Positions 24,617 through 37,100 of a stretch of 64,000 nt of DNA are shown here, one piece after another. Under the pieces are notes generated by a model, which was not told where the DNA came from, made no database searches, and was given only the letters and a program-made list of their open reading frames with translations. The DNA comes from a virus. The stretch covers positions 1 through 64,000 of IMG/VR virus record IMGVR_UViG_3300042197_000731. One strand, written 5' to 3'. Both the position numbers and the translations under genes were made by a program. Numbering within the stretch: the first letter of the stretch is position 1; each line of letters starts with the position of its first letter.

Positions 24617-27600
24617 ATGGCTATTACTGAACGACAAAATAACCTTATTGTTAATCAAGACTGGACAAAGATTTATCAAAGTTTTAGAAACGCTGATTTT
24701 CAGAGTTATGATTTTCAGACGTTACGAAAAACAATGATAGATTATCTAAAAATCTATTATCCAGAAAATTTTAATGACTTTATTGAGTCAAGTGAATATA
24801 TAGCACTTATAGATTTAATCGCATATTTAGGGCAGAGTCTGGCATTTAGAACAGATTTGAATGCCAGAGAAAATTTCATAGATACTGCTGAACGCAGAGA
24901 TAGTGTTCTAAAATTAGCCAGATTAATAAGTTACAATTCAAGTAGAAATCAAGCGGCAACCGGCTATCTTAAGATAGAGAGTATTCAGACAACTCAATCT
25001 CTTCGTGATATTGTTGGAAATGACATCACCAATTCCATTATAACATGGAATGATTCAACAAATCCAGAATGGTATGAACAATTTGTTATTGTATTAAATT
25101 CAGCACTATCTTCTGGGCAAAGTGTTGGTAATCCCGTAGGATCAAAAGTCATTGATGGCATAACTGTAAGCGAATACAACTTAAATTCAACCCAAGGATC
25201 ACTGCCTATTCTACCATTTTCAGTTCAAATAGATAGCACTGCACTGAATTTTGAAATAGTTAGTCCTACTATTGCTAATGAAGACTATGTATACGAGTCT
25301 TCACCATTACCAGGCAAGCCATTGAATATACTTTATCGTAGTGATAATTTAGGCAATGCCAGCAACAATACTGGATTTTTCTTGTATTTTAAACAAGGTT
25401 CGCTATCTAATACTGCTTTTGCTTTTCCAGAAAGCATACCAAACAATATAGCAAATATAAACATAAACAATATTAATAATAGTGATGTTTGGCTGTATGA
25501 ATTAAACAGTATAGGTCAAGCAATTGCTTTGTGGGAAAAAGTTCCTAGTGTCAACGGCACAAATATCATATACAACGACAATGCTGCCAGAAAGAGTTAT
25601 CAGGTAAGTACCAGAGCAGGTGATCAAATTGATTTGGTTTTCGGTGATGGAACATATGCTCAGATACCTGTTGGCTCATATAGAGCCTATTACAGAACTA
25701 GCGTTGGTTTATCTTACCGCATTACTCCAGATGAAATGAGTAATGTTGTATTCGCTATTCCGTATGTAAGCAGATTAGGTAGATTAGAAACATTAACTGT
25801 TACTGCTAGTTTAAAATATACGGTAGCAAATGCCCTGCCGCGTGAGAGTTTAGCCGAGATAAAAACAAAAGCACCACAACTATACTATACCCAAAATCGT
25901 ATGGTAACAGGTGAAGATTATAACATATTCCCATATGCTAACTACAGTTCAATAAGCAAAGTAAAAGCAGTAAACAGAACTAGCAGTGGTGTAAGTAGAT
26001 ATCTAGATGTTAGTGATACTACTGGTAGATATAGTAGTACGAATATATTCGCACAAGACGGAATATTCTATAAAGAAGATGGAGCAAGCAGCTTTACTTT
26101 TACATTCAATACAACATCTGAAATTAACAGAATAATTCAAAATCAAGTATTAGAATATGTAAGAGGTAAATCTCTACTACACTTTTATTATTATTATTTT
26201 GATAGATTTCAGATAACTAATCTTTACTGGAACAGAGTAGTAGCGGGATCTGGTTCAAGTTCTGGTTATTTTAAAAGTAGTATTACGTCCACTACACCAG
26301 TATCTGTTGGAGTAGGTCAAGTTGATGGCAGGCAATATATAACTGAAGGATCAATAATCATATTGAGTCCTGGCACTGGAAATTATTTTAACACGGCTAA
26401 TGAAATATTGCCTCTACCTAGTAATGGGGTAATACCACAGAACGGTCGTTCTTTACTATATGTATCTATTGCTAATTTAGTTGGAAATGGTAGCCAAGCC
26501 GTACTGAGTGATGGCCAAGGTCCGATTAATGTAAGTGTTAATTTGAGTTCAAATGCTCAAGTAATAGCGGTAATACCTGCATTCAGTAATCAGTTTACAA
26601 CACCATTTCTAAGTCAATTGATATCTTTAATAAACAATTATAATAATTTCGGTTTAAGATACGATCAAAGTAGTAGAACTTGGAAAATTATAAACGCTCA
26701 GGACTTAGATACTACCAATCAATTTAGCCAAGAATTTGAAGGTGATATCACTGGTCTTAATAAAGATTCCAGTTGGCTGTTAAAATTTAGTGTGAATAAT
26801 TCAATATATACCGTTGATGTTCGTGGATTAAATTACATATTTGAAAGTACGGAAGAAACTAAATTTTATTTTGATCCACAAACTAAAGTGTATGATCCAG
26901 CAACAGGTACTACAATAAATGACAATGTAAAAGTGTTGAAAGTAAATGGCAATGCCAGTACTGGATCGCCACTAACAAATGATATTGTGCTGAATATATA
27001 CAATCAGATTCCAGAATCGGATGGGTATGTTGATGCCAGTAAGATATTGGTAACCTATAGTGATGACAATGCCAATGATATACCCGATAATCCAGATATA
27101 TTCAATGTAGTTGTACAGCCGATAATTGACATTTATGAAACTACAACAGCAATATCTAGTTTGATAAACATATTTGAAATAGGTCAAATATTCTATACAA
27201 GCAGTGATGAAAAATACTATCAATTAATATTAAGTTCTGGCACTAGATCACTGCTTGAAATAACATATCCAGGAGATAAATTTATTTACTTTGAGAAGAC
27301 TTTCTCATATAACAATTTTATAACGTATGAACCACTTGACAGTAATATAGTAAACGATGATTTTGCGACAGAGAATGACATTCTTCAAAATATTAATAAT
27401 TATATTGTAGGACAAATATTTTACGCATATACCGATGATCAGTTTTATGTATTAACGTCTGAGAATGGAATTAGGACATTAGTTATAAGTGATAGTTATT
27501 TGGCTAGAATAGGTAGAAATGATTTATATTTTCAGTATAGACACAATTCACCCGGTAGCAGAAGAATAGATCCAAGTCCAAGTAACTTGATAGATATGTA

Positions 27601-28162
27601 TATTCTTACTAAAGAATATGAGACTAGTTATAGAGCATGGATTTTAGATAACACTGGTACAGTGAGTGAGCCTGAAATGCCTACTGCCACTCAATTAAAA
27701 ATATCATTCTCTGATATAGAGCAATTTAAATCAGTTAGTGATGCTATCATTTATAATTCTGCGAAGTACAAACCACTATTTGGTAACAAAGCATCTCCAG
27801 AGTTACAGGCAACATTCAAGGTAATTAAAAATCAAAATATCAATCTGTCCGATACTGAGATAAAGAGTAGAGTAATATCATTCATCAATGTATTTTTCTC
27901 TGCTGGTAATTGGGACTTTGGTGAAACTTTTTACTTTACTGAATTAGCCACCTTTATACAACAGAGTATGGCTCCAAATATTTCAAGTATTGTGATAGTT
28001 CCGAATAGTGTTGGACAAGTATATGGTTCATTACAACAAATAGGTAGTGAGCCTAATGAAATATTAATAAGTTGTGCAACGGTAGACAATGTTCAGATAA
28101 TTTCTTCTATAACAGCATCTCAATTAAATTTACAAGCATTGTCAATGGATACATTAGTTTAA
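24617..28162 (+). CDS. 6: Baseplate wedge protein, gp6 (baseplate J) family
   Basis: A core wedge protein that forms the iris ring of the baseplate. The N-terminal 130 residues carry the gp6 pattern (DYLKIYYPENFNDFIESSE, LIAYLGQSLAFRTDLNARE, RRDSVLKLARLISYN). The C-terminal half has VTGEDYNIFPYANYSSISK (about 433-451), a standard baseplate-J segment. At 1181 residues it is much longer than T4 gp6 (660); the extra length lies mainly between the J-type segment and a final domain near 1040-1130 (FGNKASPELQATFKVIKN). It starts after a late box and ends 16 nt before the giant protein. Confidence 0.92.
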   Translation: MAITERQNNLIVNQDWTKIYQSFRNADFQSYDFQTLRKTMIDYLKIYYPENFNDFIESSEYIALIDLIAYLGQSLAFRTDLNARENFIDTAERRDSVLKLARLISYNSSRNQAATGYLKIESIQTTQSLRDIVGNDITNSIITWNDSTNPEWYEQFVIVLNSALSSGQSVGNPVGSKVIDGITVSEYNLNSTQGSLPILPFSVQIDSTALNFEIVSPTIANEDYVYESSPLPGKPLNILYRSDNLGNASNNTGFFLYFKQGSLSNTAFAFPESIPNNIANININNINNSDVWLYELNSIGQAIALWEKVPSVNGTNIIYNDNAARKSYQVSTRAGDQIDLVFGDGTYAQIPVGSYRAYYRTSVGLSYRITPDEMSNVVFAIPYVSRLGRLETLTVTASLKYTVANALPRESLAEIKTKAPQLYYTQNRMVTGEDYNIFPYANYSSISKVKAVNRTSSGVSRYLDVSDTTGRYSSTNIFAQDGIFYKEDGASSFTFTFNTTSEINRIIQNQVLEYVRGKSLLHFYYYYFDRFQITNLYWNRVVAGSGSSSGYFKSSITSTTPVSVGVGQVDGRQYITEGSIIILSPGTGNYFNTANEILPLPSNGVIPQNGRSLLYVSIANLVGNGSQAVLSDGQGPINVSVNLSSNAQVIAVIPAFSNQFTTPFLSQLISLINNYNNFGLRYDQSSRTWKIINAQDLDTTNQFSQEFEGDITGLNKDSSWLLKFSVNNSIYTVDVRGLNYIFESTEETKFYFDPQTKVYDPATGTTINDNVKVLKVNGNASTGSPLTNDIVLNIYNQIPESDGYVDASKILVTYSDDNANDIPDNPDIFNVVVQPIIDIYETTTAISSLINIFEIGQIFYTSSDEKYYQLILSSGTRSLLEITYPGDKFIYFEKTFSYNNFITYEPLDSNIVNDDFATENDILQNINNYIVGQIFYAYTDDQFYVLTSENGIRTLVISDSYLARIGRNDLYFQYRHNSPGSRRIDPSPSNLIDMYILTKEYETSYRAWILDNTGTVSEPEMPTATQLKISFSDIEQFKSVSDAIIYNSAKYKPLFGNKASPELQATFKVIKNQNINLSDTEIKSRVISFINVFFSAGNWDFGETFYFTELATFIQQSMAPNISSIVIVPNSVGQVYGSLQQIGSEPNEILISCATVDNVQIISSITASQLNLQALSMDTLV

Positions 28163-28178
28163 GAGAAGATAACATATT

Positions 28179-31100
28179 ATGGCAGTAACTAAAACAACAG
28201 ATTTTTTACCTAGCGTATTTCAAACGGACGCAAATAAAAAGTTTCTTGGCGCAACACTTGATCAGTTATTAACTGAATCTAATTTGTCGCCAATTAACGG
28301 TTATGTTGGTAGAAAATTTGCTCCAGGTTATTCTGGCATAGACACCTATGTACGAGAAAATACTGCCTTCCGTGCAGATTATCAATTAGAACCTACAGTT
28401 GTCTATAAGAACACTGATAACTCTGAAGTAGAATTTGCCAAAACATACCCAGAAACACTACAAAAAATAGCATATTTTGGCGGTAACGTAACAAATCAAA
28501 ATAATCTATGGCAAAGTGATTATTATAGTTACAATCCTAGATTTAATGCCGATGCTTTTATCAACTTTAGTCAGTATTACTGGGTTCCCAATGGACCAGA
28601 TGCTGTAAACGTTTTTGCTGGTGGTATTGATCTTGAAAAGAAATTTTACATTTATCCAGATAATAATGTAAAAACATACAATGTAAGTGGATACGGCTTA
28701 ACACCTAGTCCTGATATAGTATTGGGCAGAAAAGGATCTTATGAATTTGTTATAAACCAACCAGGTAAACCTTTCTGGATACAAACAGAACCTGGCTTGA
28801 GTGGAAAAAACTCTAACACCAATCTAAACACCAGACAAATTTTGGGTGTCACAAATAATGGTATTGATGTAGGAACTATTACATTTGAAGTACCTACGAC
28901 TACGGCACAAGATTTCTATATTACAATGCCATTACTTCAAACTGTTGATTTGGTATCTACTGTAAGTTACGCCGATTTACAGGGTAAGTTACTATCTGAA
29001 ATAAAAGCCAATTATGGTGGAATAGATGGTCAAATATCAAACTTAGCAGGCAAATATTTAATATTTGGAACGTATTCAACAAATACTGCTGATTGGACCA
29101 GTAGTAGTACAGTAGTGCCAATCTCTCAACGTTATGGTATATGGCAGATACTATTAATACCCAGTGGCATTGATTTCATAATTAATTTAGTGGCATATGT
29201 GCCAATTCCAGTCAATAATAAAGTTATTGTACTTTCTGGTATTAATTACGGTAATACTGAATGGTTTTATAATGTTGATAATCGTTTAGAACAGATACCA
29301 GTAATTACTGCAACTCTTGATACCTTATATTATCAAGATGGCATAGATGTAGAGCAATACGGAATTATAAGATTAGTAGAACCAACTAATAACTACATTG
29401 ATATTGATTCTGAAATTTTAGGTAAAACTAACTATGTAAGTCCAAATGGTGTAACTTTTACTAATGGATTAAAAATAATTTTTGATTCTGCTGTTACCCC
29501 AGATTCCTATAAAAATAAAGAGTATTATGTTGAGGGTGTTGGTTCCGCTATAAAGTTGATCAGTGTTGATGATTTAGTCATTAACGCACCAGTATCAAAA
29601 AATAATTATAGACCACAGCAAAATTTTGTATTATATGCTAATGCTAGTTTAAATCAGGCAGCGGATCAACTTACTGTTTCTACCACGAATTTTCCAGATG
29701 GAGTAACTGTATTAACTGGAAATTTTCCAAATGCTAATAATCTAACACCAATAGCACAACAGGACATAAAATTTAAATATCCATATCGTGCGGGAATTAA
29801 CGAAGCTGGTGAACATCAAAGTATAAGATTTTCTGGCGAAACTATAGGCATTACACTGCCTGGAATATTGATTAATGGTGTTTCTAACGGAGTAACAGTC
29901 AGAGGCTCGAATGAAACGGTGTGGCATTATGATGTAAATCAAACACTAATAAATGGCCAAGATCAGTATGGCGGTCAAACCATAGGTGATGGAAAATATG
30001 TATATACAAATGGTAATTTTGTATCCGCTAACGCATGGGGTAACGTATCTGGCTTTTCTTCAGGGTATGTTGATTCGGCAACTGGACATAGTAAAATAAT
30101 AGGTTTCAGTGCTGATGGATATCCAATTTATGGTCCGTTTGGATTTTTGAATCCAGATGTTGAAAGTACAGACACCAGTACGGTGAGAATGAGAAGTTCT
30201 TACAGTTATGGCGATATCACAACGTCAACAAGACCTCAGCCAAGAACAGTAACAATAACATCAAATGTAATTTCTAATAATTATATTACGGTAGATAGTT
30301 CTTTTGGTATAAATCCAGGAATGAGAGTTACACTTAACACAGCAAGTATAACTTCAGGCAGTGTATGGGTTATTGACAATTCATTAAAAACCACAGAAGG
30401 ATTGCCGGAATATATAGGACCAATAAATCAAATAAAATTAAGCTCTAATGTTACAGTCTCGGCTGGACAAACAATAACTTTTGAATTTTTACCAGGAGCA
30501 TTTATTGAAGATTATGTGTATGAGCCGAATTCTGGTACTCTTGATCAGTATAATGGTAGATATGGTAGAACTCCAGACTTTCCAAATGGAACATACGCTT
30601 ATTTTATAACAGATTCTTTTGGTGGTGAAATAGCATATCCATATATAATTGGCCCACAGTTTTATGGTGACACCACGCTAGATACTAATAGCAGTTTGGA
30701 TACACCTGACTACATTATAATTAATAGAGCAAGTCAAGATCTTAATCCTTGGACTAGACGTAATCGTTGGTTTCATCAAAACATACTTGAATTAACTAGC
30801 ACATATAATGGAACTCCATTAACACTAGATTCAAACTATCGTGCTAAACGTCCAATTATAGAATTTGATCCTGATATACAGTTGTTGAATTTTGGCAAAA
30901 TAGCAAAAAGACCAGTTGATTTATTTGATACAACCACAACTGATCCATTTTTGTCTATAGAAGGCAGTCAAGGTTTCTATGTTGATGGTACAAACCTAGT
31001 AGAGGGAATGCGAGTTATATTCAGTTTAGATCAAGATCCATTAACTAGAAATAAAATATGGGTTGTTAATTTCATAGATCAAGACGCAAGTAGTTTAACT

Positions 31101-34100
31101 CCACAAATAATACATTTGGTTGAAGCAGACGATAGCGACGTTCTTGATTATGACGTTGTATCTGCGTTTAATGGTCAACTTAATTCTGGCAAAAGTTTTT
31201 GGTTGTTAAACAATATATGGCGAGAAGGGCAAAATAAAACAGACATTAATCAAACACCATATTTTGATGTGTTTGATGACGTTGAAGTTAGTTTTTCAGA
31301 TCTAACAAAATATCCATCAGTTAAAACATCAACCAAATTCATAGGAACAAAACTTTTTGGATATAGATTAGGTACGGGATCTGTTGATTCAGTATTAGGA
31401 TTTCCACTTTCTTATAAAAATTTAAATAATATTGGTGATATACAATTTACTAATTATTTTGACGTTGATACATTTCAGTATTCATTAAATAATGCTGTCG
31501 TATCTAAGAAAGTAAATTCAGGGTTCTTACATAAAAATAATTCAGACGGAACGTTTGAAAAATTAAATGTATGGACTAATACAAATACACCAACTAGGCA
31601 AATGCAAGACTTAGCCTTTGTTTATGACGGTGTAGATAATTCATTTAGATTAGATATTAAGCCTGAATCAGCATCGGTTAAACCTAATTTCTTGGTATAT
31701 ATAAACTATAAAAAGTTAGATATAGACAAATTTCAGTTATACAATATTCCAAATGATTCTCTATTGCTTACTATTAACAAAACTGAAATCAATAAAAATG
31801 ATAGAGTAGATGTATTAATATACAACGAAAATAAAACTAGTAATATAGGTTTTTATCAGATACCGGATAATCTAAATTATAACCCACAAAATAGTGTATT
31901 AGATAATCCAACATTAGGTGAAATGAGAAATCATATAGGAACTGTTGCTGAAAATAATTTATTTTTCTCAGGCAGTTATCCAGGCAGAAGTAATCTTCGT
32001 GATTTACAAATAGAAAATCAATCCGGTATAATGTTACAACATAGTGCTCCTGTAACATTTGCTAATATGTTTCTCAATAGTGATAAATTCAATGCGATAA
32101 ATGGCATTCAATATGCTCAAAGTGAATATAATAAATTCAAAAGTAAATTTTTAAATCTGGCTGGATTAATACCTATAACTGAGGCTGGAAACGTAGAAAG
32201 TGCCGTAAACTATATTCTAAAAAATATAAATCAAGTTAAAAATTCTACGTTTCCATGGTTTTATAGTGATATGGTAGCATATCAAGGAACAAGAAATGTA
32301 ATTAATTATAACATTTTTAATCCACTACAAAGATCATATGAAATAACAAATATTTTTACACTAACAGAAATAACAAATAAATCAATTCTGATTTATCTGA
32401 ATAAAGTACAATTAGTATATGGTAGAGATTATCTATTTTTGGCAGATTCAACTGGTGTACAGATAACTGATAGCGTAACATTGCAGATAGGTGATAAATT
32501 AACCATTATTGAATATGATAGCACTGATGGTTCTTATATACCAGAAACACCTACAAAATTAGGTCTATATCCTAAGTTTATACCAGAAATTTATGTTGAT
32601 CGTACATATACAACACCGCAGACTTTACTACGTGGTCACGACGGTAGTGTAATGCCAATATTTGGTGATCTACGTGATAATCTATTGCTGGAACTAGAAA
32701 AGAGAATATACAATAATCTGAAGGTAGAATACAGCGACAAGTTAGTTAATATATTTGAAACTATACCAGGTAAGTTTAGAAATACAGGATACAGATTAAC
32801 AGAATTTAATGCCGCCCTAGCAGCATCATATCTCCGCTGGACTTCTCAAAATAACCTGGACTATGTAAACAACGATACATTCCAGAATGATAACGCATTC
32901 TCGTATAATTATGCCCTGGCATACGATAAAATCAATAATGAATTGTTACCCGGTTCATGGAGAGCGTGTTATCAGTATTTTTATGATTGTCAAGATCCTA
33001 ATGTAAGTCCATGGAAAATGTTAGGTTTTACTATCAAGCCTGATTGGTGGGAAGAGGTTTATGGCCCAGCGCCGTACACTTCTGGAAACAGTATTCTTTG
33101 GACTGATTTAGAGAATGGATATATTGCTCGTGGTGATCGTGCTGGCTTTGATCCACTGTTTAAGCGTCCTGGTCTATCAGCAATAATCCCAGTTAACGAG
33201 AACGGTAAACTTATTCCGCCACTGCCGCTGTTAACTAACAAATTTGATGCTAACACATTCAATCGCTCCTGGAATATAGGTCAATTTAGCCCAACTGAAA
33301 CCGCATGGAGAAACAGTAGTGATTATCCATTTGCTCTACAGATAATAATGGCTATATTTAAACCGGCAAAGTATTTTGCTTACGGTATTAATACAAACAA
33401 ATATAGATACAATGTAGAATTGGATCAGTATTTAATTGCTGGAACCAACAATAGAATAACGCAAGATGATATTGATATTAATGGTTACGTAGAAAATGGC
33501 ATTGTTGTTCGCGCAACTGGTTATTTAAACTATATTACTGATTACTTGACTGGTTTAGGTATTTTAGATAAATCTGGATTATATAATTTTATCAGAGATT
33601 ATAGCGTTCAATTGAGTTATAGATTAGCGGGCTATAGCGATAAGAGTTTCTTAAAAATATTAGCAGAACAATATAGTCCTACCAGCACCAATGATAGTAT
33701 TCTAATACCAGATGGTGATTATGATTTAGTTATTAACAAATCTACACCAATATTAAATGTTAGATATAGCGGTGTTATAATTGAAAAAGTTGCTGCTGGA
33801 TTCAAAATATCTGGTTACGATAAAAATAGACCATATTTTAGTGTAATACCTCCAGATAGTAATGGCAAGTACATCACTATAAAAATACTAGATGCTACTT
33901 TAAACTATTACACTGAGTATACAAATATAAAAATTAATATACCATATGATACTGTTTTTACAAATACACAGCAGGTATCTAATTTCCTATCTGGCTATGG
34001 TAGATATTTACAATTACAGGGATTGTTATTTAACGATTATGATGGTAGTTTAAAACAAATAAAAAATTGGGAGTTAAGTACTAGAGAATTTTTAACATGG

Positions 34101-37100
34101 GTACAACAAGGTTGGAAAGTTAATAATTTGATAGCATTAAGTCCAGTAGGCAATGCCATTAAGTTTTTTAATCCATCCGCTATAGCAGATAAAATCCAAA
34201 ACTCTGTTTTCGGCAGCAAAGTTGTAAACAAAGATGGAAAAATTCTTAATTCTGATAGATATTCAGTTCTGCGTGACGGTAATAATTTTGAATTACGTAT
34301 TTTAAATCAAAAAGATTTGATAGGCTATCTTGAAATAGACTTAGTACAGAATGAACATAGTTTGATATTCAATAATAATACTGTTTTCAACGATGTGATT
34401 TATAACCCTATAATGGGTCAAAGACAGTACAGGTTAAAAGTTGTTGGAAAACGAACCGCTGAGTGGAATGGTTCAGTATATGCGCCAGGCTTTGTTTATA
34501 ATTCAAATATAGTTCAGCAGTGGTTACCTGGTGTTGATTACATGAAGGGCGATTTAGTTGATTTCAAAGGTTTCTATTACAGTTCCATACAGAATTTACC
34601 AGCAACATCTGAATTCAAGTTTAGTGATTGGTCACCCGTAGATAAGAACAAAATAAAAACTGGTCTATTAAGTAATTTCGCAAGAAATGCCGAAATAATA
34701 GAAACATTTTATGATGTGAATCAAGTTAATTTAGAAAGTGATTTTGATCTATATGCTCTATCATTAATAGGTTATAAAAATAGAGATTACTTAAACAACA
34801 TAGGCCTTGATGATGTTTCTCAAGTTAAATTCTATCAGGGATTTATCAAAGAGAAAGGAACAATTAATTCTATAAATGCTCTTGCGAATGTTGTTGTAAA
34901 TCAGCAACAATCCCAGGTTTCAATGTATGAAGATTGGGCATTTAGGGTTGGCACTTATGGTAGCACTGATATTAATAGATATGTTGAATTAGTATTAGAT
35001 GAGCGTTATGTTGTAAGTAATCCAGCAAGTCTTGAAGTTCTATCAAATAATCGTATATCATATGAATCTCAATTTGTTTCCGATGGTCTATACAAAACCT
35101 CAACTACAAATTGGACGTCTCCGTTTTTACTAACACGTAATAGTGATAGTGATTACGATACCGATATCAAAACAGCAGGCTTCGTAAGCATTGAAGATGT
35201 AGATTACACTGTGTTTGATATAAATGATATTAGAACACTAAACAACAATATAGAAAATATTGGCACTAATAGTATAATATGGGTAGCAAAAGATTTCAAT
35301 TTAGATTGGAATGTATATACACTTGAAGATATTAAGTGTGTAGTAACAAAAATATCAAACTCATTGAACAGTCGTGTTACTGTAACAACGGATAATTTTC
35401 ATAGATTGACAGTTAATGACGTGGTGATGTTATTCGGTGTAGATCAGTTTAATGGTTTTTACCGTGTGTTGACTGTAAGTTCATTGAATACCTTTGTTGT
35501 AGAATATGTAGGTAGATTGAGTGGATTTAACAATCAAATATACACCGGTGGTATATACAAATTAAAGAGCTTGAAAGTTGATACACCTAGTGATATTGTA
35601 ACGCTGAAAAATTCCACACAATGGAAGAACAATAATAAAGTTTGGGTAGAAAACACCACTACGACAAATATGTGGGAAGTCTACAATAAATCTGAACCAT
35701 GGGAATATACGAAAAATATTCGCATAGGTAGTATTACAGCGAACAGTAGATTTGGTAGTTCTGTTTCAGTAACAGCAGATAATAATTTTGCCGTAGTAGG
35801 TCAACCTACATCTAATAATGGTGAAGGATCTTTTACAAACTTTGTATTGAATTTTAACAACGATTTAGTAGAAGATGTAACATTAAGTTCTTTAGTAAAA
35901 AATTCTGTGGGTTTTGGATCAACTTTAGTAACAACAAACAATTATGTAGCAGTTGGGGCTCCAGAAAGTTATGGAAATATAGGTTATGTGTACATATATA
36001 AGAGAAATCTTGGAGGTGGTACTCTTACCGATACTCAAATATTGACGGCAAATGTAGTCTCATCCGCGCTATTTGGAAGTAGCATTGCGATGAGTTCAGA
36101 TAGTAGATGGCTATATGTTGGCGCACCTGATGTTGGTAATGTTTATGTATATGCGCTAAACACTACTATAGATTCTTTTGCGAATGTAGTTATTGCTGAT
36201 GGCATAGTAGATACATACACTCTGAATTTTACACCAGTAAGTGAAGAAAATATATTTGTTCGTTTTGTTTCTAACTCTGAAATATTAATGCCACATCAAG
36301 ATTACACATTAGTTGGAGATCAAATAACATTTACTTCTATGCCAGCGGCTGGAAACATAGTAGTTCAACAAATACCAGGTTATAAATTATTTGATGTCAT
36401 ACAAGGAAATGTAGAAGGAAAATTTGGTTACAGTGTAACCTGTACCACAGATGGCGAACAAATATTAATCTCATCACCATATGCTAATGTCACGTTAAAT
36501 TCAAATACATACACAACATCTGGTAATATATCAATATATAATAGATCAATTGATTCTTATATTTCTCAAAGTGATACGGTATTGTTTACTTCAACTGGAA
36601 TTGTTGATGAATATACAAGAGTATACATTGAAACTGTAGAACAAATTAGGGGAGTAGATTGGTTTAAATTTGGTCCTAATGGTGTACAATTCTTAGTACC
36701 GCCTGGAAAAGGTAAAATAGTAAGAATAGAATCAAATCAGATTCAAAAATTACAGGATCTTACACCTATATTGCCATATGAAGATCAGTTATTTGGTTAT
36801 AGTGTAGATATCTGTAGATACAATTGTAGTGTTTTTGCTGGTGCGCCATTCCAAAGCGTAACCAATACTTATAGTGGAGCAGTGTATAGATATCTAAATC
36901 AAGGTAGAGTTTATGGTGAAATAACAGGAACAGTTTTGAATCCTGTGGTAAATTCCGGAGATCAGTTAAGAATAAATAATTTCTTAGTAACTTTCTCTGA
37001 CACATCATTAAACACTGTGGTATCTACTATCAACAGTGCTAATATACCTGGAGTACGAGCCTATAATGTAAACAACTATCTAAGAATTGTTAGTGATTCT

